Assembly: GCA_037447335.1 (NCBI GenBank)
Contig: JBBIGV010000072.1
Location: forward strand, 1-18,188
From: JBBIGV01 sp037447335
Lineage (GTDB): Bacteria > Bacteroidota > Ignavibacteria > Ignavibacteriales > Ignavibacteriaceae
Length of the DNA stretch: 18,188 bases
Reading direction: 5' to 3'
This document shows, one piece after another, positions 6,145-14,689 of this stretch. Below the pieces are notes generated by a model. It did not search any database. It had not been told where the DNA came from and saw only the letters and a program-made list of their open reading frames with translations. Both the position numbers and the translations under genes were made by a program. How positions within the stretch are numbered: the first letter of the stretch is position 1; the number at the start of each line of letters is the position of its first letter.

Positions 6145-6629
6145 ACGTTTATGATTTAATATTCTACTTGTTTGCTGCCATCACACTTCTGTCAGCCTTT
6201 TTTGTTGTTAGTACCCGGAATATTGTACACGCGGCATTTTACCTGATTTTTACTTTTTTCGGAGTAGCGGGAATATATGTGTTACTTGGCGCCGACTTTG
6301 TCGCGATCGTTCAGATAATAGTGTACATAGGCGGAATTCTTATACTTCTGCTTTTTGGTGTGATGCTTACAAATAAAATTACAAGCGTGCAGATAAAATC
6401 AGGTGCGTTCCAGACCATCCCTGCTGCAATTGGTGTAGGGCTGTTTGCCGGAATACTCGGGGCTGTTCTTATCAGAACTTCCTGGAAAACTATTGAACCG
6501 ATAATACCTGAAAGCACTACCACAGGATTAGGCTACCTGCTGATGAATGAGTATGTGATAGTTTTTGAACTCTTAGGTATTCTTCTTTTAATTGCACTTA
6601 TTGGTGCTGCATCTATGGCGAGAAAATAA
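6141..6629 (+). CDS. nuoJ: NADH-quinone oxidoreductase subunit J
   Basis: Hydrophobic membrane subunit with about five helices, lying between NuoH/NuoA and NuoK. The family feature is the segment around residues 53-75, VAIVQIIVYIGGILILLLFG, which holds the helix that changes shape in the enzyme's cycle. The length of 162 residues is typical. It overlaps nuoI by 4 bases and is followed after one base by nuoK, so the three are probably translated together. Confidence 0.95.
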   Translation: MNVYDLIFYLFAAITLLSAFFVVSTRNIVHAAFYLIFTFFGVAGIYVLLGADFVAIVQIIVYIGGILILLLFGVMLTNKITSVQIKSGAFQTIPAAIGVGLFAGILGAVLIRTSWKTIEPIIPESTTTGLGYLLMNEYVIVFELLGILLLIALIGAASMARK

Positions 6630-6630
6630 A

Positions 6631-6942
6631 ATGACAGAAATCGGATTAAATCACTTTTTGATTGTAAGCACAGTTTTATTTTCGTTAGGAATATTCGGCA
6701 TCGTTACGCGAAAAAATGCAGTGATGGTGCTGATGGGAATTGAGCTTGTACTTAATGCTGCAAATATAAATTTTATTGCCTTCGCAAAATACGGAGGCTT
6801 TGGTTATCAGGGACAGCTTGTAGCTTTATTCGTTATTGTGCTTGCTGCTGCCGAAGCTGCAATAGCTCTGGCAATCGTACTTAACATTTACAAAACATTT
6901 TCAACCGTTGATGTTGATCAGATAGATACTCTGAAAGATTAG
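6631..6942 (+). CDS. nuoK: NADH-quinone oxidoreductase subunit K
   Basis: Small membrane subunit with three helices, 103 residues, homologous to the MrpC subunit of Na+/H+ antiporters. The two buried glutamates of the proton path are present: E38 in LMGIELVLNA and E75 in AAAEAAIALAIVL, matching E36 and E72 of E. coli NuoK. I chose ATG 6631, giving MTEIGLNHFL, because it matches the normal family start and follows the nuoJ stop by one base. An upstream ATG at 6592 would add 13 residues that overlap the nuoJ C-terminus. The nuoL start is 3 bases downstream. Confidence 0.96.
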   Translation: MTEIGLNHFLIVSTVLFSLGIFGIVTRKNAVMVLMGIELVLNAANINFIAFAKYGGFGYQGQLVALFVIVLAAAEAAIALAIVLNIYKTFSTVDVDQIDTLKD

Positions 6943-6945
6943 AAT

Positions 6946-9024
6946 ATGACGGAACAATTACTAATAAAATTCTCAATACTGATCCTGTTTCTTCCGCTTA
7001 TCGGGTTTATAGTAGCGCTTTTGTTTGGGAAGCGATTCAGCCGCATTTATCTATTTGAGAATATCGTCCTGTTCATCAGTTTTGTCTTATCGGTTATCCT
7101 TGTATATGCAAAGCTCGCATATTTTATCGACTCCACCATTACCTCAGAAATTCAATGGATAACAGTCGGCAGCACAACCATCGAGCTCGGTATTGAACTT
7201 GACAACATTGCAGTCCTGATGATTTTAGTAGTAATGATCATCAGCCTTCTGGTGCACTTATTCTCAATTGCTTATATGAAAGGCGACTCCCGGTATAACA
7301 GGTACTTCGCTTATCTGGGTCTTTTCACATTTTCGATGTCAGGAATAGTTTTAACACACAACATCCTGATGATGTATATCTTCTGGGAGCTGGTAGGTAT
7401 CTCATCTTATCTTTTAATCGGCTTCTGGTATGAGAAGAAATCGGCATCAGATGCTGCAAAGAAAGCATTTATTGTAAACCGGATTGGTGATATCGGAATG
7501 CTTGCCGGTGTTCTGATGTTATTCATTACTTACGATACATTCACCTTTGATAAAATTTTTGATCAGATTTCACAGGGAATACTTCCCTTTAACAGTGAAT
7601 TCTGGCTGACAGTAACAGGCTTGCTGATTTTCTGCGGCGCAATCGGAAAATCTGCACAATTCCCGTTGCATGTGTGGCTTCCGGATGCAATGGAAGGTCC
7701 TACTCCGGTAAGTGCACTTATCCACGCTGCTACAATGGTAGCTGCGGGAGTATATCTGGTGGTAAAAGTTTTCACAATGCTCACCGGCGATGCGCTATTC
7801 ATTATTGCCATAATAGGAATGTTATCAGCGCTAATTCCTGCTACAATTGCACTAACACAAAATGATATTAAAAGGGTGCTCGCATATTCTACTGTAAGTC
7901 AGCTTGGTTATATGATAATGGCGCTCGGTGTTGGTGCGTTCACATTCGCATTTTTCCATCTGATCACTCACGCATTCTTCAAAGCCTGTTTATTCCTCGG
8001 CTCCGGTTCTGTAATACATGGAATGCATCACGAACAGGATATCAGAAACATGGGCGGGTTGAGAAAGAAAATGCCGCTTACTTATGCAACCTTTCTTATC
8101 TCCTCTATTGCAATATCAGGAGTGCCATTAACATCAGGGTTTTTGAGTAAAGATGGGATACTTGCAGGCACATTCGCTTTCGGATCACTTACCGGACATT
8201 GGTTATTTGCAATTGTAGGATTTCTTGTTGCAATGCTGACAGCGTTTTACATGTTTCGTCTCGTAATACTTACTTTCCATGGCGAACCAAGAAATAAAGA
8301 CAAATACGATCATGCACACGAATCCCCGTTCATTATGGTGATGCCGCTTGTTGTACTTGCCGGTCTGTCATTCTTCTTCTGGTATACTCCTAACCCGCTC
8401 GATGCCTCCAAAGGTTGGGTTGTTACCGAATGGATCAAACCACCGCAGATTTCCGTTCCGGAGAATGCACGATACGATTTTATGAAAACTGATATCCTCG
8501 CTCAGGATGGTAAAATTGACGGATACCCGGTTTCCTACTCACAAAAATATACAAAGGCAGTTCATCAGGCTCATTACCCGGCTATGCTGCTTTCATTACT
8601 TGTTGCAGGACTTGGAATCCTTATGGCATTTGTGATTTATCAATGGAAAAAACTGGATGCCGATAAGCTTGCTTTGAAAATGAAACCGTTGTATAACATC
8701 TCTTACAACAAATGGTACTTTGATGAGATATATGACGCAACTTTTGTTGCAGGAACTACGGGCTTAAGTAAACTGCTCGCAAAATTTGATCTGAAAGTAA
8801 TTGACGGTATTGTAGATGGTTCTGCAACGGTTACACGCGGTACTTCCACCTTCAGCGGAAGATTTGATAACATTGTTGTTGACGGACTTGTGAATTTTAT
8901 GGCTTATCTCAGCGGCTTTATCGGTTTGATTTTCCGAAGATTCCAAACAGGTAAAGTGCAAACATACATAGTTATGGTCATCTTTTCGTTGGTGATATTA
9001 TTATTCATATTTAAGTCATTATAG
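6946..9024 (+). CDS. nuoL: NADH-quinone oxidoreductase subunit L
   Basis: Largest membrane subunit, at the far end of the membrane arm, and one of the antiporter-like proton channels. Of its 692 residues the first 500 or so form the antiporter core. E148 in FWELVGISSYLLIGFW and K235 in GKSAQFPLHVWLPDAMEGPT are the paired charged residues of the half-channel, and HAATMVAAGVYLV is the conserved broken helix. The C-terminal part, including a stretch of soluble linker around 480-545, should form the long lateral helix along NuoM and NuoN plus a final membrane anchor. The length is slightly greater than the 613 of E. coli. nuoM begins 40 bases later. Confidence 0.96.
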   Translation: MTEQLLIKFSILILFLPLIGFIVALLFGKRFSRIYLFENIVLFISFVLSVILVYAKLAYFIDSTITSEIQWITVGSTTIELGIELDNIAVLMILVVMIISLLVHLFSIAYMKGDSRYNRYFAYLGLFTFSMSGIVLTHNILMMYIFWELVGISSYLLIGFWYEKKSASDAAKKAFIVNRIGDIGMLAGVLMLFITYDTFTFDKIFDQISQGILPFNSEFWLTVTGLLIFCGAIGKSAQFPLHVWLPDAMEGPTPVSALIHAATMVAAGVYLVVKVFTMLTGDALFIIAIIGMLSALIPATIALTQNDIKRVLAYSTVSQLGYMIMALGVGAFTFAFFHLITHAFFKACLFLGSGSVIHGMHHEQDIRNMGGLRKKMPLTYATFLISSIAISGVPLTSGFLSKDGILAGTFAFGSLTGHWLFAIVGFLVAMLTAFYMFRLVILTFHGEPRNKDKYDHAHESPFIMVMPLVVLAGLSFFFWYTPNPLDASKGWVVTEWIKPPQISVPENARYDFMKTDILAQDGKIDGYPVSYSQKYTKAVHQAHYPAMLLSLLVAGLGILMAFVIYQWKKLDADKLALKMKPLYNISYNKWYFDEIYDATFVAGTTGLSKLLAKFDLKVIDGIVDGSATVTRGTSTFSGRFDNIVVDGLVNFMAYLSGFIGLIFRRFQTGKVQTYIVMVIFSLVILLFIFKSL

Positions 9025-9064
9025 CAGAAAAAGTTTTAATAAAATGAAATTGTCAGGTAAATAA

Positions 9065-10669
9065 ATGGAACACTTCCCAATCTTATCGTTTATCACATTC
9101 TTTCCAATTGTTGGAATGATCATCGTGCTATTCCTGCCGAAAACCAGAACAACACTGATAAAAGGATTAACAGTTTTTGTTACCGGAATTCAGGTTGTTG
9201 CTGCGGCAGTTATTTTAAGCTTATATGATTATACACTTGGAGGAATAAATGATCCGTCAACTTTTCAGTTTATTGAAAAATTCAGATGGATAGAAATTGA
9301 AGGATTTGCATGGTTAGGAACTATAAAGATTGATTACTTCCTCGGAATAGATGGTTTAAGCGTTCCGATGCTTCTCTTAACTGCAATTGTAACTTTTATT
9401 GCAGCTATTTCTTCATGGTCAATTGATAAGTCGGTTAAAGGTTATTTCGCTATGTTCCTGCTTCTTGATACAGGAATGATGGGTGTATTTGTTGCCCTGG
9501 ATTTCTTCTTATTTTATGTCTTCTGGGAACTAATGCTGCTTCCGATGTACTTCCTGATTGGAATCTGGGGCGGTCCGAGAAGAGAATATGCAGCTATTAA
9601 GTTTTTCCTGTATACTTTGCTTGGAAGTATTTTCATTCTGTTAGTAATGATAGGTCTTTACTTCAGCGCACAGGAAACACTTGCAGATGGTACGAAAGTT
9701 TTCACATTTAATATTCTGGCTTTAATGGATACGGCAAATTATTCAGAAATAGGAATACTTTCGCCGCTTAATCCGGCAAACCTCAGGTTCATAGCATATC
9801 TGGCACTCTTTATAGGATTTGCTATAAAAATCCCGATGTTTCCGTTCCATACGTGGTTACCCGATGCACACGTTGAAGCTCCGACAGCCATTAGTGTAAT
9901 ACTTGCAGGAATTCTGCTGAAGATGGGAACTTATGGCATATTAAGATTTTCATATCCGATATTTCCCGATATTACCCATCAGCTCATCTGGTATATAGCG
10001 CTATTCGGGATGATAAATATCATCTACGGTGCATTATGTGCAATGGCACAGAAAGATTTTAAGAAGCTGATCGCATACTCATCAGTTTCACACATGGGAT
10101 TTGTTATGCTTGGAATGGCATCGCTTAACTCAATTGGTATAGCGGGGGCTATACTTCAGATGTTCAACCATGGAACCATTACCGCAATGCTCTTTTTGCT
10201 GGTTGGTGTAATTTATGACCGTGCGCATATCCGTGATCTTGATGCATTTGGCGGGCTTGCCAATCAAATGCCGGTCTTCACCGGATTTACAACTGTTGCC
10301 TTCTTCGCTGCTATTGGCTTACCGGGCTTAAGCGCGTTTATTTCTGAAGCATTTGTTTTTGTTGGTGCCTTCGGTTATGAACCAATAAGGGCTCTGGCTA
10401 TTATTTCAACGCTCGGAATTTTATTGGGCGCAGGATATATGTTGTGGACACTGCAAAGAGTTTTCCTCGGCTCACTGAAAGAAAAATGGAATACCTTGCC
10501 GGATCTGACTTTCAGAGAATATGCAATGCTTATACCGCTTACACTTATTATTATTTTCCTTGGCGTTTATCCGTCAGCAATGCTTGATCTGATGAATTCA
10601 TCCGTTAACCAGATAGTACGGTTTATGGACGATGCAAAAATATTATATGGTTCATTAGGAATTTTTTAA
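9065..10669 (+). CDS. nuoM: NADH-quinone oxidoreductase subunit M
   Basis: Antiporter-like proton channel next to NuoL. The 534 residues span about fourteen helices. Key residues are in place: E155 in YVFWELMLLPMYFLIGIWGG and K255 in AIKIPMFPFHTWLPDAHVEA, followed by APTAISVILAGILLKMGTYG. The fully conserved PFHTWLPDAH motif separates NuoM from NuoL. Spacing to its neighbours is wider than upstream (40 bases before, 29 after). A short A-rich tract and GTAAATAA precede the start, in place of a Shine-Dalgarno site. Confidence 0.96.
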   Translation: MEHFPILSFITFFPIVGMIIVLFLPKTRTTLIKGLTVFVTGIQVVAAAVILSLYDYTLGGINDPSTFQFIEKFRWIEIEGFAWLGTIKIDYFLGIDGLSVPMLLLTAIVTFIAAISSWSIDKSVKGYFAMFLLLDTGMMGVFVALDFFLFYVFWELMLLPMYFLIGIWGGPRREYAAIKFFLYTLLGSIFILLVMIGLYFSAQETLADGTKVFTFNILALMDTANYSEIGILSPLNPANLRFIAYLALFIGFAIKIPMFPFHTWLPDAHVEAPTAISVILAGILLKMGTYGILRFSYPIFPDITHQLIWYIALFGMINIIYGALCAMAQKDFKKLIAYSSVSHMGFVMLGMASLNSIGIAGAILQMFNHGTITAMLFLLVGVIYDRAHIRDLDAFGGLANQMPVFTGFTTVAFFAAIGLPGLSAFISEAFVFVGAFGYEPIRALAIISTLGILLGAGYMLWTLQRVFLGSLKEKWNTLPDLTFREYAMLIPLTLIIIFLGVYPSAMLDLMNSSVNQIVRFMDDAKILYGSLGIF

Positions 10670-10698
10670 GAAATATCTGAAACTGAAAGAATAAGAAA

Positions 10699-12222
10699 GT
10701 GGACTTAAATCTTAGCTACCTGTTTGAAAGCCTTTACCTGATCAAACCTGAAATTGTTATTTCAATTGCGCTGGTACTAGTTGTTACAGTAGACCTTTTC
10801 TTTTCTAAAGATACACCCATCAAAAAGAAAAACCTGCTTGCATATATCTCATTAGCAGGAACTGTTGCAGCCGCGTATTTTGTTATCGAACAGTTTGGTA
10901 TTACTGCATTTGCATTTGCAGTAAGCGGCAGTAAGGGGATGATGGTAGTTGATGCATTTGGCGCTTTTTTCAAATTGCTGATACTTCTTTCTACTTTTCT
11001 TGTTATCTACTTTTCAATTCGTTCGCGTGAAATTACCGAAGGCTCTGACCGCCTCGGTGAATATTATACTTTGTTACTAGGGATGGTTCTTGGTATGATG
11101 TTCCTGGTCAGTTCATCGGATCTTATATTAATTTACGTTTCACTGGAACTTGTATCACTTTCATCCTATGTGCTTGCGGGCTTCACCAAGCATTCTCTGC
11201 GAAATAGTGAAGCGTCGCTTAAGTACGTCATTTACGGCGGCGTATCTTCCGGCATAATGCTGTTTGGAATTTCAATTCTTTATGGATTAACCGGCAGCAC
11301 AAATCTTTATGAAATAAATTCGCTTATTCAGCCGGCAAGTATAAATAATCTTGCATTGCTGCTTTCCGGATTAATGATATTTACAGGTATCGGCTTTAAA
11401 ATTTCCGCTGCGCCTTTTCACTTTTGGACCCCGGATGTTTACGAAGGCAGCCCGCTGCCATTTACAGCGTTTCTTTCGGTTGCAAGTAAAGCAGCAGGTT
11501 TTGCACTTCTAATTCGCTTCATTAAGATCACATTCATCCAGTCAGTTGATACAATTGGCAACTGGCACCTGCTGACTTTAATTGACTGGCAGACTTTCCT
11601 GATCGTGCTTTCAATCTTAACAATGACCCTCGGAAATTTTGCCGCACTCTGGCAGTCAAATATGAAAAGGCTGTTGGCTTACTCAAGTATTGCGCATGCC
11701 GGCTATATATTGCTCGGGCTTGTAGTTATGACAAACCAGGGTTTGATTGCAATGCTTATCTATTTTGCGATTTATGCTTTAATGAACCTCGGAGCGTTCT
11801 TTGTTGTAATACTTATTGAAAACCGCATACAAAGTGAAGAACTTGATGACTATAAAGGATTGGGGTACACCTCGCCTGTGCTGGCAGCATCACTTGCAAT
11901 TTTTATGATCTCTTTAATTGGATTACCGCCTACTGCCGGATTTATTGCAAAGCTTTACATTTTTATCGCATTGATTGATGTAGATATGGTTATGGCTGCT
12001 TTTATCGCTTTGCTCAATACGGTGGTTTCGCTTTACTACTATATTAAAGTTCTGAAGAATATTTACCTTGTTCGACCTGAAACAGAACCCCCTGCAATTG
12101 CTGTAACTCCTTTTAATTTGGTGATTCTGGTTGTCCTTTTGATACCGGTTCTTCTTTTCGGAGTTTACTTCACACCATTAGTTAATTTTGCTACAAACTC
12201 TATTACCTTATTAGGGTTTTGA
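10699..12222 (+). CDS. nuoN: NADH-quinone oxidoreductase subunit N
   Basis: Third antiporter-like channel and last gene of the operon, 507 residues. E150 in YVSLELVSLSSYVLAGF and K234 in GFKISAAPFHFWTPDVYEG are the channel charges, and SPLPFTAFLSVASKAAGFALL is the typical NuoN segment. The start is GTG 10699, since no ATG precedes the conserved N-terminus (DLNLSYLFESLYLIKPEIV) in frame; GTG use is unusual among these nuo genes, which otherwise use ATG. No hairpin terminator was seen between it and the Fe-S regulator 68 bases on, so some read-through into that gene is possible. Confidence 0.95.
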   Translation: MDLNLSYLFESLYLIKPEIVISIALVLVVTVDLFFSKDTPIKKKNLLAYISLAGTVAAAYFVIEQFGITAFAFAVSGSKGMMVVDAFGAFFKLLILLSTFLVIYFSIRSREITEGSDRLGEYYTLLLGMVLGMMFLVSSSDLILIYVSLELVSLSSYVLAGFTKHSLRNSEASLKYVIYGGVSSGIMLFGISILYGLTGSTNLYEINSLIQPASINNLALLLSGLMIFTGIGFKISAAPFHFWTPDVYEGSPLPFTAFLSVASKAAGFALLIRFIKITFIQSVDTIGNWHLLTLIDWQTFLIVLSILTMTLGNFAALWQSNMKRLLAYSSIAHAGYILLGLVVMTNQGLIAMLIYFAIYALMNLGAFFVVILIENRIQSEELDDYKGLGYTSPVLAASLAIFMISLIGLPPTAGFIAKLYIFIALIDVDMVMAAFIALLNTVVSLYYYIKVLKNIYLVRPETEPPAIAVTPFNLVILVVLLIPVLLFGVYFTPLVNFATNSITLLGF

Positions 12223-12234
12223 ACTAACCGAAAT

Positions 12235-12265
12235 TTGATTTTAATTCATATTTTATTTAGTTTAT
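12235..12265 (+). promoter_or_regulatory. Possible promoter of the Fe-S cassette
   Basis: TTG at 12235-12237 is followed after 20 bases by TAGTTTAT (12258-12265), a fair but imperfect match to TAnnTTTG. Transcription would start near 12271, inside the operator described next, which is what a repressor site would need. Confidence 0.35.
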
Positions 12266-12288
12266 ATCAGACTAAATCAGTCCTTTTT
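12264..12288 (+). promoter_or_regulatory. IscR/Rrf2-type operator
   Basis: GACTAAATCAGTC at 12270-12282 matches the core of the IscR type 1 site (GACTRWWWYAGTC) at every position, and the ATA at 12264-12266 sits where the consensus has it. The flanking three-base blocks and the right-hand TAT do not match well. The site ends 2 bases before the start of the Rrf2-family gene, so a bound regulator would block its own promoter. Autoregulation by the adjacent gene product is inferred. Confidence 0.6.
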
Positions 12289-12290
12289 AT

Positions 12291-12698
12291 ATGCTAAAAT
12301 TGTCAAAAAAAGCAGAATATGCTCTCATGGCAGCCAAATACATGGCGCTTAAAAACTCTTCCGGATTTTCCACGGCAAAGGAAATTTCCGAAAGTTATCA
12401 GATACCATATCAATTGGTAGCAAAGGTTCTTCAGAATCTTGTAAAGAGTGATATTGCCATTTCTGCCAAAGGAGTAAACGGCGGTTTTTCTCTGGCAAGA
12501 AAGCCCGACAGCATTGCCTTGATTGACATTATCAGAGCAATTGAAATGAATTTTAAAATTGTTGATTGCATGCAGCCAAACAGCTCTTCAGCAGACTGTG
12601 TGCATTTTGATTGCTGCAAAATAAAAGATCCTCTTGCTGAAATTCAAAGAAAAATTGAAAAAGTGTTTACTGATACATTATTAGTCCAGATTTTATAA
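12291..12698 (+). CDS. Rrf2-family transcriptional regulator, IscR-like
   Basis: Winged-helix DNA-binding protein of 135 residues. The N-terminal start MLKLSKKAEYALMAAKYMAL and the recognition region STAKEISESYQIPYQLVAKVLQNLVKSDI, then the wing AKGVNGGFSLAR, are typical of the Rrf2 family. Cysteines C93, C103, C108 and C109 lie where IscR has its three cluster ligands, though the spacing (C-X9-C-X4-CC) differs from the C-X5-C-X5-C of E. coli IscR. It probably senses Fe-S status and represses this cassette through the operator overlapping its promoter. The stop shares one base with the start of the desulfurase gene (TAATG), so the two are translationally coupled. An isc symbol is withheld because the cysteine spacing is not canonical. 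Confidence 0.85.
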   Translation: MLKLSKKAEYALMAAKYMALKNSSGFSTAKEISESYQIPYQLVAKVLQNLVKSDIAISAKGVNGGFSLARKPDSIALIDIIRAIEMNFKIVDCMQPNSSSADCVHFDCCKIKDPLAEIQRKIEKVFTDTLLVQIL

Positions 12699-13876
12699 TG
12701 AATACAAAACAACCAATATATCTTGACTACCATGCAACAACGCCGGTTGACCCGCAAGTTCTTGAAGTGATGTTACCATACTTCAACGAACGTTTCGGAA
12801 ACGCATCCAGCAAACATGCATTCGGTTCAGAAGCATTAGCTGCCGTTAAACTTGCACAAAAAAAAATCGGCGCACTTCTCAACTGCACGGCATCAGAGAT
12901 TATTTTCACAAGCGGCGCCACAGAATCTATCAATCTTGCTCATTTCGGAATTGCCGAAGCATTACTTAAAAAAGGGCGTCATATAATAACCAGCAGCATC
13001 GAGCATAGTGCAATGCTCGAATCGCTTAAAGTACTTGAGAAGAAAGGATTTGAAATAACTTATCTGCCTGTGGATACAAATGGTCTGATTTATCCCGATC
13101 AGGTTGAAAAAGCTATTACTCAAAGTACCATTTTAGCCTCGCTTTCCGCAGCAAATAATGAAATCGGAACTATTTACGATTTAAAATCAATTGGTGAGAT
13201 TTGCAGAGAAAGAGGAGTGATTCTTCATATTGATGCTGCACAGGCGGCTGGTAAGATCAAGATTGATGTGATTGAATTAAATGCTGATCTTCTTTCAATC
13301 TCAGCTCATAAATTTTACGGACCGAAAGGTATCGGTGCATTATTCATAAGAATAGGTTCAGACGCCGAAAAAATTATTCCGCAGATTTACGGCGGCGGAC
13401 ACGAAAAGGGACTGCGAGCAGGAACTTTGAACGTACCGGCTATTGTTGGATTTGGTAAAGCTGCAGAAATTTCTGCCTCTGTACTTGATGCCGAAAGCAT
13501 AAGATTAAAGGATCTTCGGGATAAGCTGTTAGCAGGTCTGCAAAGCAATATTGATGATCTTATTATTAACGGAGATATGAAACATCGCCTCGTAAACAAT
13601 TTAAATGTTGCGTTTCCTTACGTGAGTACTGACCTTCTGCTGAGCGATGTGAAAGAAATTGCATTTTCAACCGGATCAGCGTGCAGCAGTACATCATCAA
13701 AACCGAGTTACGTTCTGGCAGACCTGGGCTTGAATAAGGAATTACTTAATTCATCGGTCAGGTTTGGGCTTGGTCGGTTCACAACCGAGGAGGAAATTGA
13801 TTATACAATAAACAGAATTTCGGAAGCAGTTAAAAAAATCAGGGCACAATCCCCTGCTTATTCTCTTTCTCACTAA
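12698..13876 (+). CDS. iscS: Cysteine desulfurase (IscS/NifS family)
   Basis: PLP-dependent enzyme that removes sulfur from cysteine and holds it as a persulfide for Fe-S cluster assembly. The 392 residues cover the whole fold: YLDYHATTPVDP at the start, the GATESIN loop and the IEHSAM histidine that stacks on PLP, then HIDAAQAAGK. K205 in SISAHKFYGPKGIG binds PLP, and C329 in FSTGSACSSTSSKPS is the persulfide cysteine on its mobile loop, in the longer form typical of class I enzymes. It lies in a cassette with an Rrf2 regulator and an A-type carrier, but no iscU scaffold is found in the window. NifS is the alternative name; the sequence alone does not separate the two. Confidence 0.93.
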   Translation: MNTKQPIYLDYHATTPVDPQVLEVMLPYFNERFGNASSKHAFGSEALAAVKLAQKKIGALLNCTASEIIFTSGATESINLAHFGIAEALLKKGRHIITSSIEHSAMLESLKVLEKKGFEITYLPVDTNGLIYPDQVEKAITQSTILASLSAANNEIGTIYDLKSIGEICRERGVILHIDAAQAAGKIKIDVIELNADLLSISAHKFYGPKGIGALFIRIGSDAEKIIPQIYGGGHEKGLRAGTLNVPAIVGFGKAAEISASVLDAESIRLKDLRDKLLAGLQSNIDDLIINGDMKHRLVNNLNVAFPYVSTDLLLSDVKEIAFSTGSACSSTSSKPSYVLADLGLNKELLNSSVRFGLGRFTTEEEIDYTINRISEAVKKIRAQSPAYSLSH

Positions 13877-13894
13877 TAATTACGGATAATTCAA

Positions 13895-14197
13895 ATGAAA
13901 AATGTAGAAACAAATTTCAATTTTATAAAAAGTGATATGGAAGTATTTATAAACTACCTTAAAGCGAAATATCCTTTCTTCCATAATTCTAATTTCTTTT
14001 TCAGGGATCTTCAATACGGCGTACGAAGTTTTCTTGAAAAAAAGGAAATTGATATTACCTACAAAGAAGCAGAAGCGATTGCAAACAAAATCGGCGAGTA
14101 TCTCGAAAGCACTAATGCGTTTATCAGAGTTAACAGTCGGGGATGGCGGATAAATATGCCCGGGCATGTTACTGCAGTACCGGGTGATCCGTTCTAA
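13895..14197 (+). CDS. Uncharacterised 100-residue protein in the Fe-S cassette
   Basis: I do not recognise this protein. It begins 18 bases after the desulfurase gene and ends 31 bases before the A-type carrier gene, on the same strand, so it is almost certainly part of the same transcript. It has no signal peptide, membrane helix or cysteine, so it cannot bind a cluster through cysteine. The N-terminal half is predicted helical, with an aromatic-rich stretch (EVFINYLKAKYPFFHNSNFF, then FRDLQYG); a further helix covers about 57-72, and the end is a possibly extended region (GWRINMPGHVTAVPGDPF). A reverse-strand frame of 95 residues overlaps it, but the operon spacing supports the plus-strand reading. 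A role in Fe-S assembly is inferred from position only. Confidence 0.75.
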   Translation: MKNVETNFNFIKSDMEVFINYLKAKYPFFHNSNFFFRDLQYGVRSFLEKKEIDITYKEAEAIANKIGEYLESTNAFIRVNSRGWRINMPGHVTAVPGDPF

Positions 14198-14228
14198 GTG
14201 AAGTACAATATTAAACAGGAAGAAGATT

Positions 14229-14579
14229 ATGTCAAACGTTCAAATTGAAACCGATATAAAGCTAACGGAAAAGGCAGCTAAAGAAATTAAAAAGATAATG
14301 AGTGAGAACAGTGTCCCTGAAACCTACGGCTTAAGAGTTGGAGTTAAAGGCGGCGGCTGTTCAGGTTTGACTTATACACTCGGGTTTGATGGAGAACCCC
14401 GCGAAGGTGATACGGTTATTGAGGATAAAGATATAAAACTCTTTATTGATGGTAAGAGCCTCTTCTACCTTTCAGGAACAGAGCTTGATTTCAGCGATGG
14501 GTTAAATGGTAAAGGATTTGTCTTTATGAATCCTAATGCTAAAAAAACATGCGGCTGCGGTGAATCATTCGGCGTTTAG
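14229..14579 (+). CDS. A-type iron-sulfur carrier protein (HesB/IscA/ErpA family)
   Basis: Small carrier of 116 residues that binds and hands on Fe-S clusters or iron. The three family cysteines are present: C44 in VKGGGCSGLTY, and C108 and C110 in the CGCGESF end motif. The N-terminal ITLTxxA-type start appears here as IKLTEKAAKEIKK. The length is typical for IscA, ErpA or SufA, and the sequence alone cannot choose among them, so no symbol is given. AGGAAGAAG 11-19 bases upstream of the start may serve as a ribosome site. Together with the desulfurase it could supply clusters for NuoB and NuoI, encoded just upstream. Confidence 0.92.
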   Translation: MSNVQIETDIKLTEKAAKEIKKIMSENSVPETYGLRVGVKGGGCSGLTYTLGFDGEPREGDTVIEDKDIKLFIDGKSLFYLSGTELDFSDGLNGKGFVFMNPNAKKTCGCGESFGV

Positions 14580-14582
14580 ACT

Positions 14583-14657
14583 ATGAACAAAACTATTGCT
14601 CTTTCATTCGCTTGTTTTGCTCTTGCAGTCGAACAGAGTTACAACATTGATTTTTAA
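14583..14657 (+). CDS. Possible 24-residue peptide with a signal-like N-terminus
   Basis: Starting 3 bases after the carrier gene, an ATG opens MNKTIALSFACFALAVEQSY and ends soon after at a TAA. A lysine followed by a hydrophobic stretch looks like the start of a secretion signal, but nothing follows it. It may be the stub of a lost secreted protein gene or chance; there is no support beyond the reading frame. Confidence 0.2.
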   Translation: MNKTIALSFACFALAVEQSYNIDF

Positions 14658-14689
14658 TAATACTTAATTAAGTTATTTCGAGGGCTAAA

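Noticed and set aside
6592..6630. Upstream ATG for nuoK
   Set aside because: It would add 13 residues overlapping nuoJ; ATG 6631 matches the family N-terminus and the operon spacing.
13880..14167. 95-residue minus-strand frame across the unknown Fe-S cassette gene
   Set aside because: Its orientation opposes the operon, and the plus-strand frame has tight spacing to both neighbours.
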